A program made the position numbers and the translations under genes. DNA of 42,347 nucleotides from Gloeocapsopsis crepidinum LEGE 06123 (lineage in GTDB: Bacteria > Cyanobacteriota > Cyanobacteriia > Cyanobacteriales > Chroococcidiopsidaceae): NCBI RefSeq assembly GCF_015207655.1, contig NZ_JADEWN010000056.1:1-42347 (forward strand), given 5' to 3'. Under the pieces are notes generated by a model. The model saw only the letters and a list, made by a program, of their open reading frames with translations, was not told where the DNA came from and ran no database searches. Of the stretch, positions 18,128 through 26,762 are shown in pieces. Each line of letters begins with the position of its first letter. Within the stretch, counting starts at the first letter, position 1.

Positions 18128-19963
18128 GTGTATTTTAAACTTCCTAAACAAATCGGTGTAGTCCTAAAAGCTAGTAGCTTTTGGCAAGGCAACTATTTAA
18201 TCATCAAAGAATTCAAGCATTTTCGTCGAATTATTTTATTAGCATTACTATTTACGCTTTTAGCAGCAGTTTTTGAAGGCATTGGAGTTGGGTTCATCTT
18301 AACCTTTATCCAAAGCTTGACTAATCCCAATGCAACTCCGATCAAAACAGGGATACAAGTATTTGATATCTGGATCTTGGGAGTAAATGCTCCTGCAACT
18401 GAGCGACTTTACCGCATATCAGGGCTAATTCTACTAACAACTCTATTTCGTTTAAGCCTGACGTACTTAGGACGGCTTTATGTATACACTTCTCAGTTTA
18501 CTTTAGCTTATCGGCTGAGTTTAAGAGTATTCGAGCAATTACAGTCACTTAGCTTAAGCTACTTTGTGAAAACAAGAACTGGAAATCTAGTTAATAGCCT
18601 CACCGTTGAAATTAATCAAATTGCCCAAGCTTTTGAGGTAATTTCTATTTTTGTTACCAAAGGTTTAATTCTGACAACCTATGTTGTGTCAATGTTTTTA
18701 TTATCTTGGCAGCTAACAATCATTACTGTAATGTTATTTGGTCTGCTATCAGTAGGGATATCTACGCTTCTAAAACAAGTACGAGAAGCAAGTTTTGCCA
18801 GATCCAAAGCTAGTCGCTGGTATGTTTCAGTGTCACTGGAGTTCATTAATGGCATTCGTACTGTTCAAGCATTTACAGCACAAGAATTTGAGCGTAAGAG
18901 ATTTTATCATGCGAGTTCACAACTCTTGCAAGCTGCTACTAAATCTAGATCAGCCCAGGCATTAGTAGAACCTCTCTCAGAAGGAGTGGCCACTGTAATA
19001 CTCATTTGCTTGTTGATTTTGGCATTCGCTGTTTTAATTCCAAGAGGACAGCTACAAGCAGCTTCACTGCTAACGTTTTTGTTCGTTCTATTACGGCTAA
19101 TGCCAATTCGGCGTCAACTCGATGGAGCTAGAGTAAAATTTAGTAACTTCCAAGGGTCAATTAGCAATATTAAAAAACTACTTCGTACTCACGACAAAGC
19201 TTATATTCAGAATGGTCAAACCCAGTTTCCTGGATTGCAGCAAACTATTAAGTTTGTGTCTGTAGACTTTGGATATAACCAAAGTGAATTGGTGTTACGC
19301 GACATTACACTAACTATTCATCAGGGACAAATGACAGCACTTGTTGGTGCTTCTGGTGCTGGCAAAAGTACTTTAGCAGACTTAATTCCCAGATTTTACG
19401 ATCCAATGGGCGGTCAGATTCTGATTGATGGTGTTGATATACGAAAATTTGACCTTAACTCGCTACGCCGAAAAATCGCTATCGTTAGTCAAGACACGTT
19501 CATTTTTAATACTTCTGTGCGTAACAATATTGCTTATGCTCTAGAAGATGTAGACGAAGCGGCAATTTGGGAAGTAGCGCAACAAGCAAATGCTTTGGAA
19601 TTTATCCGAGAGTTACCTGAGGGTTTTGAAACTCAGTTAGGCGATCGGGGTGTACGGTTATCTGGAGGTCAACGCCAGCGTATTGCGATCGCCCGTGCCT
19701 TATTGCGTAATCCAGATATCTTAATCCTAGATGAAGCTACAAGTGCATTAGATTCTGTGTCTGAAAATTTGATTCAAGAATCATTAGAGAAACTTTCTGC
19801 CGGTCGAACAGTGATTGCGATCGCCCATCGATTATCTACCATTTTTCAAGCAGACAAGGTAGTAGTACTTGAGCAGGGCAAAATTGTAGAAGAAGGAGGA
19901 TATCAAGAGTTACTAAAAAGACAGGGAAAACTGTGGAAATATCATCAGATGCAACACAAATAA
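18128..19963 (+). CDS. ABC exporter, MsbA/PglK-like fused permease-ATPase
   Basis: A 611-residue type IV (ABC-B) half-transporter. Six membrane segments are predicted within residues about 30-330. The ATPase domain has Walker A GASGAGKST near 407-415, signature LSGGQRQR near 511, Walker B ILILDEATSALD near 529-540 and the switch histidine in IAIAHRLST near 563. Such proteins flip lipid-linked saccharides (as PglK does) or lipids. In this locus, which lacks a recognisable Wzx flippase, it is a good candidate for moving the lipid-linked repeat to the periplasmic side. The start is GTG at 18128 with no clear ribosome-binding site, so the N-terminus is uncertain. It follows the GT2 pair by 145 bp. 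Confidence 0.88.
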   Translation: MYFKLPKQIGVVLKASSFWQGNYLIIKEFKHFRRIILLALLFTLLAAVFEGIGVGFILTFIQSLTNPNATPIKTGIQVFDIWILGVNAPATERLYRISGLILLTTLFRLSLTYLGRLYVYTSQFTLAYRLSLRVFEQLQSLSLSYFVKTRTGNLVNSLTVEINQIAQAFEVISIFVTKGLILTTYVVSMFLLSWQLTIITVMLFGLLSVGISTLLKQVREASFARSKASRWYVSVSLEFINGIRTVQAFTAQEFERKRFYHASSQLLQAATKSRSAQALVEPLSEGVATVILICLLILAFAVLIPRGQLQAASLLTFLFVLLRLMPIRRQLDGARVKFSNFQGSISNIKKLLRTHDKAYIQNGQTQFPGLQQTIKFVSVDFGYNQSELVLRDITLTIHQGQMTALVGASGAGKSTLADLIPRFYDPMGGQILIDGVDIRKFDLNSLRRKIAIVSQDTFIFNTSVRNNIAYALEDVDEAAIWEVAQQANALEFIRELPEGFETQLGDRGVRLSGGQRQRIAIARALLRNPDILILDEATSALDSVSENLIQESLEKLSAGRTVIAIAHRLSTIFQADKVVVLEQGKIVEEGGYQELLKRQGKLWKYHQMQHK

Positions 19964-20340
19964 GAGCAATCTTATAGTTTTTATAAAAAGAAGTAATGAA
20001 TTAGCAAAAATAATCATTTTCTAGATTTTTACCTCTAATTTGAGTGGAAGTATCCTTGCTAAACTTTAGATTTTACACTATAAAAACTTTTGAGAAGGTA
20101 TAATTTATACCTGAACTTTTCGGTATCGACTCTTTTAGAATTTTAGTCAAATATGGTTTTATCGTGATGAAAGACTTAGAAAGATTTTCAAATCATAGCA
20201 AACATCCTCATTATGTAATCACTGAATTTAACTAAATTAATTAAATTACTTCTATCACTCTACATAAATTATTCTAGGTTCTACTGGGGAAATTTAAAAT
20301 TAAATTCAGCAGTGATTGAAAAATTTTTAATATAGAGAAG
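19964..20340. other. Non-coding leader region before GH5
   Basis: About 375 AT-rich bases. It contains leader element f (20111-20130). No gene and no clear terminator hairpin are visible. Confidence 0.5.
20111..20130 (+). promoter_or_regulatory. Leader element copy f
   Basis: Reads CTGAACTTTTCGGTATCGAC, 19 of 20 matches to the consensus. It is about 210 bp upstream of the GH5 start at 20341 and points toward it. Because it does not lie in the duplicated sulfotransferase region, it is independent evidence for the element. Confidence 0.6.
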
Positions 20341-21417
20341 ATGAAAATATCTATTTTTAACAAAAAAGTTAGAATAATCTATGTCTTTATCCTAGCTTTC
20401 ACTATTTTATTCTCATGTTTTGTTCAGATAAATGCTAAAGCAATATACAAACAAAATGGTGTCGATCCTTGGGTAATGAATGAGCGTATTGGTAAAGGCA
20501 TTAATCTAAAATCTCAGATTACTCCTAATGATCCTAGCTGGTGGATAGCTTGGAACCCAAAGTTACCTTTTCTTGTGAAAGAAGCAGGGTTTAACTCCGT
20601 ACGTTTATGGATATATCCAATGAGAAATGCTCAGGGAATGAAGCTAGAAAGTGACTTTTTTGATTCCCTCGATCGTGCTATCAATGATTGCCTTTCTCAA
20701 CAACTCGTTGTAGTTCTCACCATGAAAAATCACAAAGAGTTTATAAATGAGCCAGACAGCTATAAGTCACACTTTCTTTCTTTTTGGGCACAGATTGCTA
20801 ATCATTACAAAAACTATTCTGCCAATCTTATTTTTGATATTTTAAATGAACCTTACGGCAATTTAAATAGCACTATATGGAACCAATGGATTGCTGATGT
20901 TGTTCCTACAATACGAAAAACTAATCCTAACCGAAATCTTATTATTGGTAGTGCTGGCTATAGTAATTGGCGGCAGCTTGTTAATAATTTAAAGCTTCCA
21001 GCTTCTGACAATCATATTATTGCTCAACTTCATTATTATAAGCCATTAAACTTTACACATCAAGGTATTAATGGTAGAAAAAAAGGATTACTTTGGGGAA
21101 CAGAGAAAGATTACAAAGAGCTATCTACTATCTTTCAGCAAGTATATCAGTGGTCTAAAAAACAAAACAAACCAATTTACTTAGGAGAGTTTGGAGCCAA
21201 TAATTTCGTACCTGAAAATTTACGATTGAAGTGGCTTAAGGCTGTTCTTGCAGAGGCAAGTAGTAAAGGTTTCTCCTGGTCTTATTATAGTTTTGGTAAA
21301 GCAGGTCATCCTTGGGCAATATACAATCCCAATCAGAGAAAATGGGAAGAACCAATTACATCTGTTCTTTTACCTAATAAAAATTACAACTCTGAAGTAA
21401 AAAACAAGGTTAATTAA
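20341..21417 (+). CDS. Secreted glycoside hydrolase family 5 (cellulase-like)
   Basis: A 358-residue GH5 enzyme. Residues about 10-34 form a hydrophobic signal peptide or membrane anchor ending in Ala-Lys-Ala, so export is expected. The catalytic (beta/alpha)8 domain shows the general acid/base glutamate in FDILNEPYG (E170), the conserved HYY near 231-233 and the nucleophile glutamate in YLGEFGANN (E283). GH5 includes endoglucanases, mannanases and related beta-glycosidases. In this locus it may trim or release the polysaccharide, much as glycosidases do in other exopolysaccharide operons; that role is inferred. The start has AGAGAAG just upstream, and leader element f precedes it. Confidence 0.88.
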   Translation: MKISIFNKKVRIIYVFILAFTILFSCFVQINAKAIYKQNGVDPWVMNERIGKGINLKSQITPNDPSWWIAWNPKLPFLVKEAGFNSVRLWIYPMRNAQGMKLESDFFDSLDRAINDCLSQQLVVVLTMKNHKEFINEPDSYKSHFLSFWAQIANHYKNYSANLIFDILNEPYGNLNSTIWNQWIADVVPTIRKTNPNRNLIIGSAGYSNWRQLVNNLKLPASDNHIIAQLHYYKPLNFTHQGINGRKKGLLWGTEKDYKELSTIFQQVYQWSKKQNKPIYLGEFGANNFVPENLRLKWLKAVLAEASSKGFSWSYYSFGKAGHPWAIYNPNQRKWEEPITSVLLPNKNYNSEVKNKVN

Positions 21418-21633
21418 ATTTATTTCCAACTTTTGTTTAGTTTCAAACTACTTATGTTAGTTATTGTTTCCCAATTAACTTGCTACGTCAAGCAAAACTT
21501 ATTAAAAAGTAAGTATTTGTTATTGTCTTAGATTGTAACTTCTGAATATCTATTTACATAACAGATTTCTTCAAATTAAACAAATATGTAAGAGCCATAA
21601 GCAAGCAATCTTTAAATTATATTAGGTGTAGTT

Positions 21634-22680
21634 ATGACAGTAAATAAAACAGATAACGCCAGCAAACCAATAATTTTTATTGTTGGTGCTTCACGTTCTG
21701 GGACAACGTTAATGAAGCAAATTCTAAACAAACACTCAGACGTACATATTACTCTCAGAGAAACTCACTATTTTGACGATTTACGTGTAAAAATGGCTGG
21801 ACGCGAGCAACAGGCTCTAAACCTAGAAGAGATAAAACTCACTGAAGACTACTTTCTTGCTCTTACTCACAAAAGGTATGGGGAAGGTATTCCAGAACAA
21901 GGATGGATGGATCGAATAGAGTTACGAACATTAGCACAGAAGCTTGGTTGTGGCACTGACTCGTATTTTGAAGCATTTTGCCAGCTGTCTGCTCAGCGTG
22001 ACAATAAAAATATTTGGGGTGAAAAGACACCTAGACATATTTTTAAGCTTTCAGAAATTTTAACTCGCTATCCCAACGCAAAAGTTATTTGTATGGTTCG
22101 TCATCCAGGAGGAGTTATTGCTTCGTACCGCGACTGGAGGAATGTTGCTGCTTCTTCTCAGAAAAATAGAATTACAAACTCTTATAATCCAACGATCATT
22201 AGTTTGATGTGGAAAGCAGCTTTTAATGCAGCGCTTCAAGCTCGCGATCAATTTGGTACAAATCGTGTTTATATCCAACGCTTCGAAGACCTAATCATAG
22301 ATCCTGAGTCAACACTTAGTGCCCTAACATCATGGTTAACTTTAGACTATGAACCCTCAATCCTTGAAATTGATTTAGTCAATAGTTCCTACTCTAACAA
22401 GCAAAGATCCTCAAAAGTCGGTTTCTCTATGGAGCCAGCATACAGATGGCGAGAGAAACTTAACTCTACAGAAATTGCTACCTTTCAGTATATCTGCGGT
22501 AGTTTATTAGACAAAGCTAGGTACGAGCAAGAACCTATCCCAGTTCCACTTGTTCTAATCATCAAGTCTTGGCTGACTTTGCCTTTTGCTGGATTACGCT
22601 CCTTGATTGCTAATAAAAGCCGAATAAGTAACACTTTTAACTATGTTTGGCATCGATTCCGCCTTGCTTTCGGTCAGTAA
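21634..22680 (+). CDS. Sulfotransferase, paralogue of the 12384 gene
   Basis: A 348-residue sulfotransferase. The phosphosulfate loop FIVGASRSGTTLMKQILNKH lies near residues 15-34 and the 3'-phosphate segment VICMVRHPGGVIASYRDW near 151-168. It aligns over its whole length with the minus-strand protein at 12384-13430, with shared blocks such as DLRVKMAGREQQ, EDYFLALTHK, WGEKTPRHIF and EPAYRWREKL, but is clearly diverged, so this duplication is older than the tandem one at 2320-4401. It probably sulfates the polysaccharide. It follows GH5 by 216 bp and is closed by a hairpin terminator at 22700-22725. Confidence 0.88.
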   Translation: MTVNKTDNASKPIIFIVGASRSGTTLMKQILNKHSDVHITLRETHYFDDLRVKMAGREQQALNLEEIKLTEDYFLALTHKRYGEGIPEQGWMDRIELRTLAQKLGCGTDSYFEAFCQLSAQRDNKNIWGEKTPRHIFKLSEILTRYPNAKVICMVRHPGGVIASYRDWRNVAASSQKNRITNSYNPTIISLMWKAAFNAALQARDQFGTNRVYIQRFEDLIIDPESTLSALTSWLTLDYEPSILEIDLVNSSYSNKQRSSKVGFSMEPAYRWREKLNSTEIATFQYICGSLLDKARYEQEPIPVPLVLIIKSWLTLPFAGLRSLIANKSRISNTFNYVWHRFRLAFGQ

Positions 22681-22699
22681 AAAATTAATTAAAATTAAA

Positions 22700-22725
22700 A
22701 TGAGTGGAGTAAAAACTCCACTTAT
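22700..22725. terminator. Bidirectional hairpin terminator
   Basis: AGTGGAGT-AAAA-ACTCCACT forms a perfect 8-bp stem with a 4-base loop, extended by AT/GU pairs. It is followed on the plus strand by T-rich sequence and flanked on the other side by A-rich sequence. It lies between convergent genes ending at 22680 (plus) and 22764 (minus) and can serve both. Confidence 0.7.
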
Positions 22726-22763
22726 ATTTATATCCTTTAAATCCTTATTTATATACTTAATTT

Positions 22764-23741
22764 CTAAGTTAAACTTTGATTTTGAATTGATACCATAGGA
22801 AATTTTTTGCCAAAAAACTTGATAAACTGTATAGCTTTTCTATAGGGAAATATTTGCAGCAGAAAGAGCTTAAAAAATATGCGCTGAGTTTCTTTTTCTA
22901 GTACAATTTTAGGATACAACTGAACTGCTTTTTTTATTCGTTGGCTGGCTCTCTCAATCCCATCACTATCCAAAACGTACTCAAGATATAGCTTTGTAAA
23001 AAATTGGTAGGTTTTTGCTAGAGAGTGCTTCTTTAGATATTGTAGTTCTGTTGGGGCGATACAAAAAGCCCTCTCAGTGACGGTAAGAATTGCTTTTTCC
23101 ATGACATCTACTTTAGACGACATGGCTTGTGATGACTTCCGGTAAAGTATTTGGTATTTAGGAACAACCACAAAAGGACACTGAGCGGCTAAACGGATAT
23201 TATAATCCCAATCCTCAGCAGACTTAAGAGAAGAATCAAACTCTCCTGTAGTCTCAATAAATTTCCTACGAACAAGAATATTTGAGCCACTGCAGATAAA
23301 GTTTTCAACTAATAGGTGAGGATAAATATTACCTTCAAAAAACAGTGGTTTTCCAGCATATAGTAATTTTTCTTCTTCATCGATAAAAGCAGTCCAGCTA
23401 TAAGCAGCTCCTGCCTCAGAAGACTCTTGTAAAGCGGCTAACTGTAGTTCTAGCTTATCAGGTGTCCATAAATCATCTGCATCAATAAATGCAATATAAT
23501 CCCCACTAGCGTGGGTAATACCACGATTACGAGCTACGGGAAGACCACCGTTTTTATAGGAAAAAACTTTTAATCTTGGATCAGAAACTGTACTCAGTAA
23601 TTCACAAGTTTTGTCAGTTGAACCATCATCAATTACAATTAACTCAAAACTAGAATAAGACTGCTTTTGAATAGAGCTAATTGTTTTTAAAATAGTTTTT
23701 TCTGCATTGTAGGCGGGGATAATAATAGATACATTTGCCAT
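22764..23741 (-). CDS. GT2-family glycosyltransferase
   Basis: A 325-residue family 2 glycosyltransferase. Its N-terminus VSIIIPAYNAEKTILKTI is followed by LIVIDDGSTDKT near 33-44, GGLPVARNRGI and YIAFIDADDLWTP near 82-94, the donor and metal-binding motifs. ESAEDWDYNIRLA-like residues (SAEDWDYNIRLAAQ near 187-200) carry the usual ED acceptor/catalytic motif. It is not a close copy of the GT2 pair at 15849-17982. It is the last gene of the minus-strand group with the Wzy-like and Wzz-like genes. A weak leader-like site lies in the 203-bp gap before it. Confidence 0.88.
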   Translation of the reverse strand: MANVSIIIPAYNAEKTILKTISSIQKQSYSSFELIVIDDGSTDKTCELLSTVSDPRLKVFSYKNGGLPVARNRGITHASGDYIAFIDADDLWTPDKLELQLAALQESSEAGAAYSWTAFIDEEEKLLYAGKPLFFEGNIYPHLLVENFICSGSNILVRRKFIETTGEFDSSLKSAEDWDYNIRLAAQCPFVVVPKYQILYRKSSQAMSSKVDVMEKAILTVTERAFCIAPTELQYLKKHSLAKTYQFFTKLYLEYVLDSDGIERASQRIKKAVQLYPKIVLEKETQRIFFKLFLLQIFPYRKAIQFIKFFGKKFPMVSIQNQSLT

Positions 23742-23873
23742 GATTAAAGCTCAAGATTATGAATATTTTCTAATTTCCTAGATAAGTGGTTGCTTAATAA
23801 TTTTTTTGTAACTGAGTTTGCAATGAGCTTTGAGATAATTTTCTAAAAATAGAATTCATCAAATGTATTACTA

Positions 23874-23893
23874 GTAAAACTTGATAAGTTCAG
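23874..23893 (-). promoter_or_regulatory. Possible degenerate leader element
   Basis: On the minus strand it reads CTGAACTTATCAAGTTTTAC, 13 of 20 matches, with the first eight bases exact. It is about 130 bp upstream of the GT2 gene at 23741. Weak; possibly chance. Confidence 0.2.
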
Positions 23894-23944
23894 ATAGCGA
23901 GTCATAATATACTATGCTCTTTGCGTTGCATAGCATCAAGGAAT

Positions 23945-25198
23945 TTAATTAACAGATGCTTTTACTTTCAACGCCATGCCCATCATGACTAAGCCAGGCC
24001 AAAAAAGATAGGTGAGTGGGTCTAGATTTTCAACAAAACTGAAAACAAACAAAGTTATTAATATGCTTAAACTAACTCTTGCAAGTATATTCTTCTGTGC
24101 CCTTGCTATCAGCTCAAGAAAACTCCACAACATAGGAAAAGCTAAAGCAGAAAAACCTACTATTCCATGCCGAAATAGAAGACCAATCCATGTATGGTGA
24201 GTGCCAAGAGGTACACGTAGGATAGCTGAGGCAGCTGACTCAACCATTCCATGACCCCAAATTGGTGCTTGTTGCCATCGATATAAAGACATACTATTCA
24301 ATACGTCTCTAGTCGCTGAAGATGCACTGCGAAAGCTATGAAAATAATTTTTGAAATTATTTACTACATCTAATAACTGCGTGCCTAAAAAACCTAGAAA
24401 GAAGCTAGTAGTTCCAGTAGCAATTTGTACTCGTGGTTTGGTAAAGTTTACGAGAAGCCAAGTTAGAACTAAAGTAGCTGGCAAACAAATAATAGCTGCT
24501 CTCGATACTGAGCCAATAATCATAATAATAGCAGCAGCTATACCAATCCACCGCCACTTCTTCTGAGGTTCTAAACAAGCGAGGTAAAAGTAAACATTAG
24601 CTACTAGTCCCAAAGCAGGAGACCAAGGAGCAAATAAACGTAGGCGAATTTGGCTTCCTCGCACATGATCAAATAACTTTACAGTGTAAAATAAATCACT
24701 TAAACCTCCTATTTTCTGCAATGGGGAAATATACGTAAAACCAGCTAAGTTTGTATGTGCTATTAAATATGAGAAAGGAACAATAATTAAAGTTTGCAGG
24801 CAAAGAAGGCAAATCGCTCTACACAGTATTTGAGGTCGGATATTAAGAAGGCTGCCAATGAGAGGAAACAAGACGAAAAGAGCCCATGTTCTAGCAAAAG
24901 AGTTTATAGTTGATTTGATAATCTTGACCGTTCCTAAGTCGAAGTCAAGATGACCCATGATTAGAGCAACTTCCATGGCTAACATGGAAGCAGCCCATAT
25001 CCAAATAGCAAAAGGAATAGTAAGCCTCTTGTCAACTGGTGTGTCGTCTGTTTGCTCCCAAAGTTTTTTGCATACGTATAACCCTAAAATCCAAGCCATC
25101 ACAGGTATTACTATGAACTGGGCTCCTAGAAAGTACAGTACATACGTTCCAACGATGCAATACCAAATTACTTTTTCTTCAAAATTTTGTGGCTTCAT
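23945..25198 (-). CDS. Wzy/O-antigen-ligase-like polysaccharide polymerase
   Basis: A 417-residue integral membrane protein with roughly ten to eleven hydrophobic spans and few other features. The segment GHGMVESAASAILRVPLGTHHTWIGLLFRHGIVGFSALAFP (near 317-356) fits the periplasmic-loop and following-helix pattern of the O-antigen ligase/polymerase (Wzy_C) family, where a G-x-G is followed by H-x-x-(W/Y). It would join lipid-linked repeat units in the periplasm, or ligate finished chains. The gene lies 51 bp downstream of a Wzz-like gene, the expected partner that sets chain length. Family assignment rests on topology, this motif and context. Confidence 0.75.
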   Translation of the reverse strand: MKPQNFEEKVIWYCIVGTYVLYFLGAQFIVIPVMAWILGLYVCKKLWEQTDDTPVDKRLTIPFAIWIWAASMLAMEVALIMGHLDFDLGTVKIIKSTINSFARTWALFVLFPLIGSLLNIRPQILCRAICLLCLQTLIIVPFSYLIAHTNLAGFTYISPLQKIGGLSDLFYTVKLFDHVRGSQIRLRLFAPWSPALGLVANVYFYLACLEPQKKWRWIGIAAAIIMIIGSVSRAAIICLPATLVLTWLLVNFTKPRVQIATGTTSFFLGFLGTQLLDVVNNFKNYFHSFRSASSATRDVLNSMSLYRWQQAPIWGHGMVESAASAILRVPLGTHHTWIGLLFRHGIVGFSALAFPMLWSFLELIARAQKNILARVSLSILITLFVFSFVENLDPLTYLFWPGLVMMGMALKVKASVN

Positions 25199-25249
25199 GA
25201 GATATTAGGGCAGAACGATTTACTATGTTTTTTTAGGAAAAGTCTCTGC

Positions 25250-26665
25250 TTATAGTGGCATTTCCTTTGTACGCAATTTAGATTTTTTAAACAATGAACT
25301 GTAATGTCTGCGGTAAAAAATTGCTAATAAACCAGCAGTTAAAAACAGAGATCCTAATGTCGTCCCTAGCAAAATAAATTGCTTGTTTGGTGCACTAGGG
25401 CTTTGCGGTAGACTAGGTTCTGTGAGAACTTGGATAGGAGGAAACGAGCCTAAATTGTCTGAACCACCAAGATCTAAATTGGCTAGTGTAGAGGAAAATA
25501 TTGCCTCAGAAATGAGCACATCTCGCTGAAGATCGTCTACTACAGACTGATGCTGAGCTAAGTTTTTGAGCCTGTTATCAAGTATTGCTATTTGCTTTTC
25601 GATTTCCTTTGCCTGCGCTTGGAGTCCTTGCTTATCTGCTTGAACTAAAACTAATTGTTGAAAAAGTTGTTGTCGAGCGCCACTATTATTTAGGCTTAGT
25701 TGCTCCACATATCCGAGACTAACAGGTTTTCCTAACAGAGACTGACTTCGAGCTAACAAGGCTGCTTCCATAGCATCTCGTTTAGCTTCCTGGTTGATTA
25801 AGGCAGGGTTTTCTGATGTGTATCTAGAGCTGAGATCAGCTACAATACCACTCGTTTCTCCGTAATCAGTCAATGCTTTTTGAAAATAAGGATCTGTTTG
25901 CAAGCTGAAAGCTTCTGTAGCTTGTTGAGCAGACAAACCTAAGTTAGCTGATAGCTGCTGCAAACGAGCATCAGCTTGTTGTTGTTGAGATGCGATGTTA
26001 GCTTGTTCCTTGCGTAGCTGTTCAATACTAGAAGAAAGTTGAGTAACTTGTTCGTTAGCGCTGAGACCTGAACGAGCTTTGTAATCAGACAGGCGTTGCT
26101 GCGATTCCTGTAGTTTTTTGCGTGCTGTACCTAGTACTGCTTCAAAGCCAGTGTTTTGGATAGTAGATTCTTGCACTCTTAGCTCGCGAAGTCTAGCATC
26201 AAGCGCCTTATGAAGTGCATATGATTTTGCCTGAGCTTCTTCTGGCGTTTCTCCATTAACCTTGAAAGTTACAAGCGTGGTATTGGCAATTCTCTCAACT
26301 CGCGGCTTACCAAACTCTTGTAAAGTCATATTAACTAGAGAGGCAGCGGCTAAACGAACTGGTTCACTCTCTGCAATAAACTTATAATTCTCTCTGGGGT
26401 CTTGCGAGGTGTTGCTATATGGAGACTGTACCTGAGTAGAAGTTTGCCCAATCTGAGGTAAATTTACAGATGTTCTTGACTCTGTGCCTGGTAAAGTGGC
26501 TGTCCAACTGCTAGTGTAGGTTGGTTGTTGAGTACTGAGATAAGTAAACGCTGACGTCCAAAGTACTGCATTGACAGCCAAACCCAAGAATAAGTAGTTT
26601 TTTCCATTCCACTCTAGTTTTTGACGCCTTGTAGCGCGGTGAGGTATTCTAATAGATTCTGCCAT
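25250..26665 (-). CDS. Wzz/GumC-like polysaccharide co-polymerase (chain-length determinant)
   Basis: About 471 residues. A first membrane segment lies near 23-43 and a second near 429-450, preceded by the proline-rich PSLPQSPSAPNKQ motif typical of Wzz/GumC proteins. Between them is a long periplasmic, glutamine-rich region with strong coiled-coil character (near 150-390). No tyrosine-kinase ATPase domain follows, so it is a kinase-less co-polymerase. It should control chain length and link polymerisation to export. An in-frame TTG at 26716 would add 17 residues, but the ATG at 26665 gives the normal short basic cytoplasmic N-terminus. It sits between the phosphatase-like and Wzy-like genes. 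Confidence 0.87.
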   Translation of the reverse strand: MAESIRIPHRATRRQKLEWNGKNYLFLGLAVNAVLWTSAFTYLSTQQPTYTSSWTATLPGTESRTSVNLPQIGQTSTQVQSPYSNTSQDPRENYKFIAESEPVRLAAASLVNMTLQEFGKPRVERIANTTLVTFKVNGETPEEAQAKSYALHKALDARLRELRVQESTIQNTGFEAVLGTARKKLQESQQRLSDYKARSGLSANEQVTQLSSSIEQLRKEQANIASQQQQADARLQQLSANLGLSAQQATEAFSLQTDPYFQKALTDYGETSGIVADLSSRYTSENPALINQEAKRDAMEAALLARSQSLLGKPVSLGYVEQLSLNNSGARQQLFQQLVLVQADKQGLQAQAKEIEKQIAILDNRLKNLAQHQSVVDDLQRDVLISEAIFSSTLANLDLGGSDNLGSFPPIQVLTEPSLPQSPSAPNKQFILLGTTLGSLFLTAGLLAIFYRRHYSSLFKKSKLRTKEMPL

Positions 26666-26762
26666 CTTTCTTTTATTGAAGAGTAGTAAGTGGGAAAAAG
26701 TTATTTTTGTCCCCAAGTAGCGCTGCTGTACACTGAAATATCAATCACTTTAACTAGCTGAT

